A stretch of DNA of 64,000 nucleotides from the NCBI GenBank assembly GCA_965213765.1, contig OZ243926.1, positions 3,534,001 to 3,598,000 of the forward strand, read 5' to 3'. The translations under genes were made by a program, and so were the position numbers. The notes beneath the pieces were generated by a model, which made no database searches, was not told the DNA's origin, and saw only the letters and a program-made list of their open reading frames with translations. This stretch comes from JAJDXO01 sp965213765 (lineage in GTDB: Bacteria > Pseudomonadota > Alphaproteobacteria > Rhodospirillales > UBA2165). Position 1 is the first letter of the stretch; each line of letters begins with the position of its first letter. Positions 15,840 through 23,603 of this stretch are shown here, one piece after another.

Positions 15840-17195
15840 TTGACCATGCCGAATCCGACGATCGGCGAAGAGTGGATCGAACGTGACCGCAACGCCGTGC
15901 AGCACCCAGGCGGAGGCGGGGGCGCCGACACGGTGGTGCTCAGCCACGGCAAGGGATCAACGGTTTGGGATGTCGATGGCCGGGAGTACCTGGACGCCCA
16001 GGGAGGCGCCTGGTTCAACCTCGTAGGCCATGGCCGGACCGAACTCGCCGAGGCCGCCGCAAACCAGATGGCGCGGCTGGCGCACTTCTCCATCGGCTTC
16101 GACTATTCCAGCATGCCGGCGACGGAGTTGGCCGAGAAACTGATCGAATTGGCGCCCGGCAATATCCGGCGGGCGCGGTTCATGAGCGGCGGGGGCGAGG
16201 CGGATGATCATGCGCTGCAGCTCGTACGCCTTTATCATTATCGGAATGACGATCCCCAACGGCGCAAGGTGCTGACCCATCGGGGAGCCTACCATGGCGG
16301 AACCTCCGGGGGCGTGGAACTTGCCGGCGGCGTCCCCGGTGCGGGCGGAACGCCGGAGGAGGTCATACAGCTCACCGCGCCCCGTCCCTACCACCCGGAG
16401 CGTTATGGCAACCGCGGCATGACGGATTTCTGTGTCGACGAGCTGCAATCCGTCATTGCCGAACATGGGCCGGAGAACATTGCCGCCATGTTTGGTGAAT
16501 TGGTGATCGGCCCGGGCGGCATGATACCGCTCCCCGATGACTACTGGCCCCGAATGACAGCCGTCCTCAAACGGCACGGGATACTCTTCGTTGCCGACGA
16601 GGTCGTGACGGCATTCGGCCGTGCCGGGGCGTGGTTTACGTCGAACGATTACGGCCTGGAGCCGGATATTATCGTCTTGGCGAAAGGTATCGCCAGCGGC
16701 TATGTGCCCATCGCCGCCTTACTGCTGGATGGTAAGCTCGCGAACGTGGTCAACGGTCTCGGCCCCGGCAATTCCTATGCCGGTCACAATGTCGGGTGTG
16801 CCGTTGCGTCCGCCCATATGGATATTATCGAGCGTGAGAACCTGCTGGAAAACAGCCGGGTCCGCGGGGCACAATTTCTCGACGAACTGTCGCAGCTGAC
16901 CTCGCATCCGTTCGTTGGAAATATCCGGGGGCGGGGTCTGATGATCGGTGTCGAATTGGTCGCCGACAAAGACAGCCGCCGGCCGCTCTCCGGCGTCGCA
17001 CCGGCGCTGCATCAGGAACTTCCGCGCTATGTCCGGCGCGAGCACGCCGTTCTCTTGGGCATGCGCGCCAGCGCCATCGTGCTCACCCCGCCGTTGATCA
17101 TAACCGAACCGGAAGTGAGCAGGATTTGCGGGGCGGTGATCGATGCCGTCGACCGAATCGATCCCGAGACCTTTGCGCTGGCTGCTCCAAATTGA
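15840..17195 (+). CDS. Class III PLP-dependent aminotransferase
   Basis: 451-residue fold-type I aminotransferase of the omega-amino acid type. The PLP-contact segment is LFVADEVVTAFGRAG, and the catalytic Lys is in IIVLAKGIASGYVPI. The GNSYAGHNVGCAVA part matches the usual GxTYxGHP region. It starts at TTG 15840 (8 nt after GGCGGAGG); ATG 15846 is the alternative but is further from the site. With the dehydratase it may transaminate a 2-oxo acid. The last two codons and TGA lie in AATTGAGTACGG, which resembles an end of the repeat element, so the C-terminus may have been altered by it. Confidence 0.9.
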   Translation: MTMPNPTIGEEWIERDRNAVQHPGGGGGADTVVLSHGKGSTVWDVDGREYLDAQGGAWFNLVGHGRTELAEAAANQMARLAHFSIGFDYSSMPATELAEKLIELAPGNIRRARFMSGGGEADDHALQLVRLYHYRNDDPQRRKVLTHRGAYHGGTSGGVELAGGVPGAGGTPEEVIQLTAPRPYHPERYGNRGMTDFCVDELQSVIAEHGPENIAAMFGELVIGPGGMIPLPDDYWPRMTAVLKRHGILFVADEVVTAFGRAGAWFTSNDYGLEPDIIVLAKGIASGYVPIAALLLDGKLANVVNGLGPGNSYAGHNVGCAVASAHMDIIERENLLENSRVRGAQFLDELSQLTSHPFVGNIRGRGLMIGVELVADKDSRRPLSGVAPALHQELPRYVRREHAVLLGMRASAIVLTPPLIITEPEVSRICGAVIDAVDRIDPETFALAAPN

Positions 17196-17310
17196 GTACG
17201 GGCCTCGGCGTTCTCCCCGGGAAGGGGGCGAGGGAACGCATGGCAAGCCTCCGCTCCCCGCTCGCCCGCCAGCTTCAAAGCGGCCCGCCGCTGCTTTGTC
17301 GGCGGATGAG
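17196..17310. repeat. Partial mosaic repeat after the aminotransferase gene
   Basis: The segment has CCCCGGGAAGGGGGCGAGGG, the same core found in the intact copy near 21490, then sequence that I do not recognise. It separates the aminotransferase stop from a short gene remnant. No gene is supported here. Confidence 0.5.
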
Positions 17311-17358
17311 GCCGAGGGGCGGAACGAACTCTATTCGCTGTTCCGGAAACTGCTCTAG
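17311..17358 (+). pseudogene. Remnant: 3' tail of an enolase-superfamily dehydratase gene
   Basis: The last codons before the TAG at 17356 read EGRNELYSLFRKLL. This is nearly the same as the end of the tartrate-dehydratase-like protein at 14199-15365 (EGQNELYSLFRELAG), and the DNA agrees at most positions over 36 nt. Upstream in the frame no dehydratase residues remain. I read it as the tail of a lost paralogue or of a duplication. Its stop is the left CTAG of the repeat element that follows. Confidence 0.55.
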
Positions 17359-17765
17359 GGTCCGGACTCAATTGAGCCGCCATGGGAGTGTTGCGGCGAT
17401 GAGGCATAAAACGATTGCGTCATGGCCGGGCCCGGACCCGGCCATCCACGTGTACCGTGCCGCTAGGCGTGGATCACCGGGTCAAATAAGGTCAATTCGG
17501 ACGAATTGACCGACCCGGTGATGACGACTTGCGGGTGAGCGGAGAGAGGGAGCTTGCCGTGCGTTCCCTCGCCCCCGTCAGGGGGAGAGGGATGCGGAGG
17601 CTTGGCGAGCCTGCGAGCCATAGCCGTAGCTGGGTGAGGGGGAATTTCCATATCACCCTCACCCCGGCCCTCTCCCGGAGGGAGAGGGAGTTCCGGTGGG
17701 TTCCCTCGCCTTCCCGGGAGAGAGGGCGCAAAAAGGAGAATCCCCCAATTGGGTCCGGACCCTAG
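17355..17765. repeat. MITE-like mosaic repeat element, copy 2 (complete, inverted)
   Basis: A 411-bp unit bounded by CTAG on both sides. The left terminus is GGTCCGGACTCAATTGAG and the right terminus, read on the other strand, is GGTCCGGACCCAATTGGG, so 15 of the first 16 bases pair as terminal inverted repeats. Left and right inner parts match the right and left ends of copy 1 (2861-3318) respectively, so this copy is inverted. Inside it lie a second alphaproteobacterial repeat (17399-17545; GTCATGGCCGGGCCCGGACC...) and the dispersed TATGGAAATTCCCCCTCACC module. Both CTAG sites are stop codons of the flanking convergent reading frames. No protein is encoded. Confidence 0.72.
17490..17511. repeat. 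10-bp perfect inverted repeat nested in the element
   Basis: GGTCAATTCG and CGAATTGACC are separated by GA. The stretch interrupts the second repeat: the copy at 34500-34530 reads straight through (GGGTCAAGCCCGGTGATGAC), while here AATAAGGTC...GACCGA is added. It could be a tiny insertion or an unusual variant. Confidence 0.5.
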
Positions 17766-18292
17766 TCTATTCCCGCGCTGACCACATAGAGGGGGTCGCC
17801 GTCCGACCCGTCCGCCAGCCGCTCGGCCCTCGGTTCGCCGTAAGCGCCGGTTTCGTCCATATAGGCGGCGATCAGGCGGGCGCGCTCCACATCGCCGCAG
17901 TGCCGCCAGACGGCTACCGCCTTGGTCGGGAACATCCGGTTGGTATAGGCGACATGGAGCATCCCGCCCGGTCTGAGCACCCGGGCGATATCGGCCATCA
18001 CGTCGACCGGCTTCAACAGGTACTGGAGTGAGAACAGGATCAGGCAGGCATCGAACGCCTGGCCGGTGAACGGCAGGGAGGGCGCCTTGTTGAGATCGTG
18101 GATGAGCCCGGACGTGAGGGCCGGGTTGCCGGCCAGTTCCGTCTCGTTCATGCCGAGCCCGGTGAGACTGGCAAGACCATGGTCCTCGGCGATGTGCGAG
18201 CGCCACGCCGACATCAGATCAAGCACGTCGCCGCCGTTTGGCAGGTGTTCGGCAAGATATCCCGCCAATACCCCGGACGCGTGCTCATCCAC
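17762..18292 (-). CDS. Class I SAM-dependent methyltransferase, 5' end disturbed
   Basis: Methyltransferase with the SAM-binding region VLDLMSAWRSHIAED, then the GLGMNETELA and ARVLRPGGMLHVAY segments. From GTG 18292 it gives 176 residues. The same frame stays open upstream to the insertion sequence at 18400 and encodes family-like residues there (DDRAFYSFPRLVIH), but no ATG, GTG or TTG occurs in that part. The natural start therefore seems lost or moved when the IS5-type element arrived, and the gene may be inactive or translated from a weak start. The TAG stop is shared with the CTAG of the repeat element at 17765. The substrate is unknown. Confidence 0.7.
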   Translation of the reverse strand: MDEHASGVLAGYLAEHLPNGGDVLDLMSAWRSHIAEDHGLASLTGLGMNETELAGNPALTSGLIHDLNKAPSLPFTGQAFDACLILFSLQYLLKPVDVMADIARVLRPGGMLHVAYTNRMFPTKAVAVWRHCGDVERARLIAAYMDETGAYGEPRAERLADGSDGDPLYVVSAGID

Positions 18293-18400
18293 GTGGATGA
18301 CAAGGCGCGGGAACGAATAGAACGCCCGGTCGTCCGTGTTGTCCTGGCGCTGGAAGAGGTCCGCGCGGTCCTTGAGCCGCCTATGATTCCCAGAGGGATT

Positions 18401-19344
18401 CCCTGAGAGTTCAACTCGAAACTAGTTGAGTGATTTCAGTCGGTTGTGTCTTACTCGGTTGTGTCAAATCAAACGAGGAGGCACAACATGTGGACCGAAA
18501 TCACTCGCCCGAAGTATGAGCGCCGTGGCGGTCGCTATGCAAGCGACCTTACGGATCGAGAGTGGGCGTTGATCGCGCCGTTCATGCCGCCGCGCAAGAA
18601 GATAGGCCGGCCGCGGACGACGGAGCTGCGCAATGTCATGGATGCGATCATGTACATGGCCTCGACGGGCTGTCAGTGGGCGATGCTGCCGAACGACTTC
18701 CCGCCGCCCTCCACGGTGCAGCGTTACTTCTACGACTGGCGCTCGAACGGGCTGCTGGAGGCGATCAACCATCATCTGGTTGTGGCGGCCCGTGAGTTGG
18801 AAGGACGCGAGGCCGGCCCGAGCGCCGGGGTGATCGACAGCCAGAGCGTGAAAACCACGGAAAGCGGTGGTATTCGGGGCTATGACGCGGGCAAGAAGAT
18901 CAAGGGCCGCAAGCGTCACATCGTCACCGATACGCTCGGCCTGCTGCTCGGCCTGATCGTGCATTCAGCCGATATCCAGGACCGCGACGGCGCCCCCGGG
19001 GTCCTCAAATCGATCCGTCATCGCTTCCCCCGGCTGCGTCACCTCTTCGCTGACGCCGCCTATGGCGGACCGAAACTTGAGGGTGCCCTCGAAGACATCG
19101 GCCGCTGGACGATCGAGATTATAAGACGTCCCGATACCGCCAAGGGCTTTGAGGTCCTGCCCAGGAGATGGGTCGTCGAGAGGACCTTCGCCTGGCTCAA
19201 CCGATGCCGCCGACTGGCCAAGGACTGGGAGAAATCAATCGCCTCCGCACAGGCATGGATCCTCGTCGCACACATCCGACTCCTCACAAGGCGGATCGCA
19301 AGCCATTGTTATTAAATGTAGAGTTTCGAGTCAGACTCTGAGGG
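18401..19344 (+). mobile_element. IS5-family insertion sequence, 944 bp
   Basis: The ends are inverted repeats over 23 bp with 4 mismatches: the left end is CCCTGAGAGTTCAACTCGAA and the right end, on the other strand, is CCCTCAGAGTCTGACTCGAA, each followed by ACT. The flanks carry a 3-bp direct repeat ATT (18398-18400 and 19345-19347). The flanking DNA on both sides has GGGAATCA-type short repeats on the minus strand, so the element split one tract. It carries one intact transposase gene. Confidence 0.8.
18488..19315 (+). CDS. IS5-family DDE transposase
   Basis: 275-residue transposase. The start ATG at 18488 has GAGGAGG upstream and begins MWTEITRPKYERRGG; the DUF4096-like N-terminal part (LTDREWALIAPFMPP) follows. 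DDE residues are Asp in GVIDSQSVKTTE, Asp in FADAAYGGPK and Glu in VVERTFAWLNRCRRLAKD. The reading frame is intact and no frameshift is needed, so the element may still be active. Confidence 0.93.
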   Translation: MWTEITRPKYERRGGRYASDLTDREWALIAPFMPPRKKIGRPRTTELRNVMDAIMYMASTGCQWAMLPNDFPPPSTVQRYFYDWRSNGLLEAINHHLVVAARELEGREAGPSAGVIDSQSVKTTESGGIRGYDAGKKIKGRKRHIVTDTLGLLLGLIVHSADIQDRDGAPGVLKSIRHRFPRLRHLFADAAYGGPKLEGALEDIGRWTIEIIRRPDTAKGFEVLPRRWVVERTFAWLNRCRRLAKDWEKSIASAQAWILVAHIRLLTRRIASHCY

Positions 19345-19408
19345 ATTGTCGTGTCGGTTCCCGCCTTGATTCCCGCTGTGAGTCCCGCTGTGATTCCTGG
19401 GGGCCACG

Positions 19409-20380
19409 CTACATCTTCAACATGGTTTCGGCGTTGCCGTGGAGAATCTTGGCCTTGTCTTCGGTGTTGAGCATCAACCGATCCATCCAATGCGGCCCCG
19501 GCTCGTTCTTGACGAACGGATAGTCGATGGCGAACAGGATGTGATCGGTGCCCATTTCCTGGATGCAGCAGAGCAGCGCCGGGTCGGAAAAGAATCCGGA
19601 CGTGGTGACGTAGAAGTTCCGGCAGAACATCTCCTTGAAGGGGAAGGCGGCATTGCCCGGCCGCTGCAGGGCCATATTGATCCGCCAGGCGAGGAACGGC
19701 AGGGTTTCCCCCAAATGGCCGAGAATGATTTTGACCTTGGGATATTTCTCCAGGACACCCGACAGAACGATGCGGATGCCGATGGTCGCCGTCTCCATGG
19801 TGAAGCCCCAACCCGCATTCACGATCCCCGGGAAGTCTCCGGCGTAATCCTTGAGATACGCCTCGACCACCGCCGGGTGGGGGTTGGCCGGGTGGATGTA
19901 GAGCGGCATGTCGAGGGCTTCGGCGCGCTCGAAGATGGGCCAGAAGCGTTGCTCGTCGATGAACGCCCGTTCCTCGCCGATCAGCCCGTGGATCATGGCG
20001 CCTTTCATGCCCAGATCGTTCACCGCGCGCTCCAACTCGTCCGCGGCCGCCGCCGGATCGGCGGTCGGCAGGGCCGCGAAGCCGGCGAACCTGTCGGGGT
20101 GCGCGTCGCAAACGGCCTTGAGGTTGTCGTTCACCAGGGTCGCCATCGTCTTGCCGGTTTCGGCATCCAGACGCTGGGTGGACGGCGCCCCGTGGGACAG
20201 AACCTGAACATCGATGCCGGCATCGTCCATGGACCTGATCCGCTCTTCGCCCACGTCGACCAGGGCGTCCCGTACCCAGCCGCCGGTCCTGGCGTCGACC
20301 CCGGTGAACAAGTCCACCAGCTCCAGGTCGTAATAGTGCTCTTCGATGGCGATGACACGCTGGCCGTCGAGAATGGTCAT
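19409..20380 (-). CDS. Amidohydrolase-2 (ACMSD-like) family enzyme
   Basis: 323-residue TIM-barrel amidohydrolase of the aromatic decarboxylase group. The metal motif is IAIEEHYYD, with the EEH form that the first member in this window lacks. Further ligands fit LYIHPANPHP (His), ILGHLGETLP (His) and FAIDYPFV (Asp). The family includes gamma-resorcylate decarboxylase and ACMSD; the substrate is unknown. Its start follows a GGGGGG-containing site. Upstream and downstream genes are not obviously linked. It ends 64 bp from the IS5-type element. Confidence 0.85.
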   Translation of the reverse strand: MTILDGQRVIAIEEHYYDLELVDLFTGVDARTGGWVRDALVDVGEERIRSMDDAGIDVQVLSHGAPSTQRLDAETGKTMATLVNDNLKAVCDAHPDRFAGFAALPTADPAAAADELERAVNDLGMKGAMIHGLIGEERAFIDEQRFWPIFERAEALDMPLYIHPANPHPAVVEAYLKDYAGDFPGIVNAGWGFTMETATIGIRIVLSGVLEKYPKVKIILGHLGETLPFLAWRINMALQRPGNAAFPFKEMFCRNFYVTTSGFFSDPALLCCIQEMGTDHILFAIDYPFVKNEPGPHWMDRLMLNTEDKAKILHGNAETMLKM

Positions 20381-20681
20381 GGTAGTCCCCCCTTTTCGCC
20401 AAATAAATTGCCGGCCGGAATGCTATCAGCCCCGAACGCCCGAGTCAGGGGCGGCGCGTCCGATTATTGGGCCATATTCCCGCCGGAAACCCTCGCTGCA
20501 TTGCGGGCTATTCCACGGCGCCGGAATAGGTTAGTATAGGTGCGACGCGTTCTGCATTTCCTGGTGTGATCCTTTTCTTCAGACGAAACGGCACTTCCAG
20601 AAACAGTATCGCCGTAACTTGGGTCGTCGGTCGCCAAACCGTGCCGGCACCCGCCCGAAAAGGAAACGAAAAGGAAGTGTT
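20381..20681 (+). promoter_or_regulatory. Control region and long 5' leader of the cold-shock gene
   Basis: No gene is seen in these 301 bp. A TAGTAT box near 20532 could be a -10 element, which would leave a leader of about 140 nt ahead of the cold-shock ATG. Long structured leaders are usual in cspA-type genes and can act as temperature switches. The structure itself was not worked out. Confidence 0.4.
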
Positions 20682-20891
20682 ATGCCTACTGGTACCGTGA
20701 AGTGGTTCAATGCCACGAAGGGTTATGGGTTCATCGAGCCCGAAGATGGCGGAAAGGACGTATTCGTGCACGTTTCCGCCGTTGAGCGTGCCGGTCTCAC
20801 CGGTCTCCGCGAAGGTCAAAAGGTTGAGTTTGAGGTGGTTCCCGGCCGGGATGGCCGGTCGGCCGCCGACAACCTGAACGCGCTCGACTGA
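20682..20891 (+). CDS. Cold-shock domain protein (CspA family)
   Basis: 69-residue single OB-fold protein with both RNA-binding motifs: KGYGFI (RNP1) and DVFVHV (RNP2). It starts MPTGTVKWFNATKG, the normal start, with AAGGAAG upstream; the longer frame from 20619 adds only basic residues without family match. It acts as an RNA chaperone in the cytosol. A FKBP-type isomerase gene follows 122 bp later on the same strand. Confidence 0.95.
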   Translation: MPTGTVKWFNATKGYGFIEPEDGGKDVFVHVSAVERAGLTGLREGQKVEFEVVPGRDGRSAADNLNALD

Positions 20892-21013
20892 CGTTTACCC
20901 GCAAACGGGGCGGCCGCCCCTTGCGGCCGGCCGTCCCCGGGCAGCCTCGCGGGATGGGCGATACGGCCGTTTGCGTGCCGGATCGCCCTTTGTTCTTTGG
21001 AAGGAATCCCTTC

Positions 21014-21439
21014 ATGGCCGCGGCACTGGGCAATACGGTTCACGTCCACTTCGTCGGCAAGGTCAGCGACGGCCGGGAGTTCGAATCCACCCTTAACGCC
21101 CAGCCCATGCGCATCCAACTCGGCAAGGGCGAGATCATGCCCGCCATCGAGAACGGCATCGTCGGCATGGAACAGGGCGACAAGAAGACGCTGAACCTCT
21201 CTTCGGCCGACGCCTTCGGTGAGCGGGACGACGACTTCGTCTACGACATTCCGAGGGCCGATATCCCGGACGAGGTGACGCTGGAACCGGGCGCCATGCT
21301 CTCGGCCCGGAGCGACGAGGGCGACGAGGTCCGGATGATTGTCCTCTCCGTCGACGACGAGAAGGTCACCGTCGACGGCAATCATCCGCTGGCCGGCCAC
21401 GACCTGATCATCGATCTGGAACTGGTCGGCATCGACTAG
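21014..21439 (+). CDS. FKBP-type peptidyl-prolyl isomerase (SlyD-like)
   Basis: 141-residue SlyD-like FKBP: VHVHFVGKVSDGREFEST at the start, then the insert-in-flap region (DAFGERDDDFVYDIPRADIP) and the closing GHDLIIDLELVGID. It catalyses proline cis-trans isomerisation and acts as a chaperone. It lacks the His-rich tail of the enterobacterial SlyD. The ATG at 21014 has GGAAGGAAT upstream and the family match begins there. Its TAG stop is the start of a CTAG-type repeat end. Confidence 0.92.
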   Translation: MAAALGNTVHVHFVGKVSDGREFESTLNAQPMRIQLGKGEIMPAIENGIVGMEQGDKKTLNLSSADAFGERDDDFVYDIPRADIPDEVTLEPGAMLSARSDEGDEVRMIVLSVDDEKVTVDGNHPLAGHDLIIDLELVGID

Positions 21440-21790
21440 GGTCCGTACCCGATTAGGGGATTCCCCTGTTAGCGCCCTTTCACCTTGCTCCTCTCCCCCG
21501 GGAAGGGGGCGAGGGAACCCGATGCGGCAACGCAACTACTCCCTCTCCCTCCCTGAGGGAGAGGGCCGGGGTGAGGGTGGTATGGAAATTCCCCCTCACC
21601 CAGCTGCGGCTATGGCTCGCAGGCTCGCCAAGCCTCCGCATCCCTCTCCCCCTTCGAGGGGGAGAGGGTGCGAAAAGAAAGACCGATCCCTCTCCCCCTG
21701 ACGGGGGCGAGGGAACCCGATGCGGCAACGCGATTACTTCCTCTCCCCTGACAGGGGCGAGGGACCTTGTGCCCCGCCGATAGCCCGGGG
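21436..21790. repeat. Mosaic repeat block with one element end
   Basis: The block starts at the FKBP stop with CTAG then GGTCCGTACCCGATTAGGGG, the same end type as copy 1 at 2861, but no matching far end is found, so it is a truncated copy. It contains the CCCTCTCCCTCCCTGAGGG hairpin module, the TATGGAAATTCCCCCTCACC module and several CCCCCTGACGGGGGCGAGGG palindromes. No gene is supported in it. Confidence 0.65.
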
Positions 21791-21823
21791 CATCCAAAAT
21801 CGGCCGCCGAATTTGCCCGCGGT

Positions 21824-23260
21824 TCAGGCCGGGAGCACCCGGCCGGGGTTCATGATGCCGTTGGGGTCCAGCACGGCCTTGATGGATTTCATCACGTCGA
21901 TGGCCACCGGGTCCTTGTAGGCGGCCATTTCGTTGAGTTTCGAATCCCCGATGCCGTGTTCGGCCGAAAACGAACCCCGGTAGCCGCCCACCGAATCGAG
22001 GACCGCGCGCTTGATCTCCACCCTGAGTTCCTCCAGCCGGTCCGCCTCGCCGTCCGGCGGATAAACCGTGTAGTGAAGGTTGCCGTCGCCGAGATGGCCG
22101 ACGCTGGAGAGCTTGGCGCCGGGAAAAATCCCCTCGACCGCGGCTTCCGTATTGGCGACGAAATCGTGGACCTGGTCCAGGGGCAGGGAAATATCGAAGC
22201 CGATCCGCGGCCCTGATTTCACCACCGCCTCATACGCCGATTCCCGAAGCTCCCAGAACTCCAGGCGCTGCTGTTCGGCGGTGGCGATCACCGCGTCGGT
22301 GACGTGCCCGGTTTCGAAGGCTTCGCCCAGGATGGTCTCCAACTGCCCGATCACGGGAACGGTGCCGTCCGCCGCCGCCGCCGCCTCGCGGTCCGAGGTC
22401 GCCGCGACCTCCATCAGGACCGAGAGATCCGGCGGATCGGCGAACGGACGCTTCAGGTGGGGCAGGTGCTTCTCGTACTGCTCCATCATCAGCTTCGGGA
22501 TCATCTCGAACGCCTCGACGGCGCCGCCGGTTTCGGCCTGCATCCGGTTGAGGAGCTCGAGGGCGCGGTTGATATCGGGAACGGCGGCGAAGGCCGTCGC
22601 CCGGGCCTTGGGCAAGGGGAAGAGTTTGAGGGTCGCCGCGGTGATCACGCCCAGCGTTCCTTCCGAGCCGATGAACAGGTCGCGGAGGTCGTAGCCCGTG
22701 TTGTCCTTGTGGAGCCCGGTCAGCACGTCCATCACCCGGCCGTCGGGCAGCACCGCTTCCAGTCCCAGGCACAGCTCCCGGGCGTTGCCGTAGCGGACCA
22801 CGTTGATGCCGCCCGCATTGGTCGCGAGGTTGCCGCCGATCATGCACGAGCCCTGGGCGCCGAGGCTCAGGGGGAAGAACAGATCCTGTTCCTCGGCGAG
22901 CCGGTGGATCTCCTGCAGCACGACGCCGGCTTCGACGGTGATGGTGCGCGCCGATCCGCTGGTCTCCCGCACCGCCTTCATGCGCTCCAGGGAAAGGACG
23001 ATGGAATTGCCGGCGCCGTCGGGCACCCCGCCGCCGGAGGTCGCCGTGTTCCCGCCCTGGGGAAACACCGGCGTTTTGGTTTCGTTGGCCCATTTGAGCA
23101 CGCCGGAAACCTCGCCGGTGGAAGCGGGCCGGACGACGGCCGCCGCCGCGCCGGTATTCGCCCCCGCCCAATCGGTGAGGTACTTTTCCTTGTCGCTGCC
23201 GGCGGTGAGTACACCCGCCTCGCCGACGATGGCGCCGAGGGCGCTTTCGAGATCGGTCAT
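21824..23260 (-). CDS. FAD-linked oxidase (GlcD / D-2-hydroxyacid dehydrogenase type)
   Basis: 478-residue flavoprotein of the GlcD/D-lactate dehydrogenase group, cytosolic or membrane-associated. The FAD-binding PCMH part is visible (TPVFPQGGNTATSGGGVPD and GAQGSCMIGGNLATNAGGINVVRYGNARE, here as separate motifs). The C-terminal cap has SVGHLGDGNLHY and FSAEHGIGDSK, with the active-site His. It probably oxidises a D-2-hydroxyacid to the 2-oxo acid. No GlcE or GlcF subunit is adjacent, so it is a stand-alone form. Start ATG 23260 follows GGGGGAC. Confidence 0.9.
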   Translation of the reverse strand: MTDLESALGAIVGEAGVLTAGSDKEKYLTDWAGANTGAAAAVVRPASTGEVSGVLKWANETKTPVFPQGGNTATSGGGVPDGAGNSIVLSLERMKAVRETSGSARTITVEAGVVLQEIHRLAEEQDLFFPLSLGAQGSCMIGGNLATNAGGINVVRYGNARELCLGLEAVLPDGRVMDVLTGLHKDNTGYDLRDLFIGSEGTLGVITAATLKLFPLPKARATAFAAVPDINRALELLNRMQAETGGAVEAFEMIPKLMMEQYEKHLPHLKRPFADPPDLSVLMEVAATSDREAAAAADGTVPVIGQLETILGEAFETGHVTDAVIATAEQQRLEFWELRESAYEAVVKSGPRIGFDISLPLDQVHDFVANTEAAVEGIFPGAKLSSVGHLGDGNLHYTVYPPDGEADRLEELRVEIKRAVLDSVGGYRGSFSAEHGIGDSKLNEMAAYKDPVAIDVMKSIKAVLDPNGIMNPGRVLPA

Positions 23261-23349
23261 GCCGTCCCCCTGTCAAAACTCTGGTTGGAGTTGTTGGGGT
23301 TAGATTACCGGGGATTGGCGGATGGGCAATTCGAAATGATGGGCCGTGC

Positions 23350-23600
23350 CGGCGCCCCCCTCACCCAGCTTCGGCTAAGTCGGGCTCCCGCCCGCCAAGC
23401 CTACGCATCCCTCTCCCCCTGAAGGGGGCGAGGGGACCCAGTGCCACTCCGCCCGGGACCAAACAACCCTCTCCGCCTGGGGGGAGAGGGTGGCGCCTTG
23501 GCGCTGGGTGAGGTGGGGAATCGCATCTGGTTGGCGCCTCCCTCACCCTGTCCCTCTGCCCCTGAAGGGGGCCAGGGGACCCTGTGCCGCGCCGGCTGTT
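23350..23600. repeat. Mosaic repeat block between two convergent/tandem oxidases
   Basis: This 343-bp gap contains the GCCCCCCTCACCCAGCTTCG module, CCCCCTGAAGGGGGCGAGGG palindromes and a GGTGGCGCCTTGGCGC segment. No terminal element end is seen, and no gene is supported. Confidence 0.6.
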
Positions 23601-23603
23601 TCG

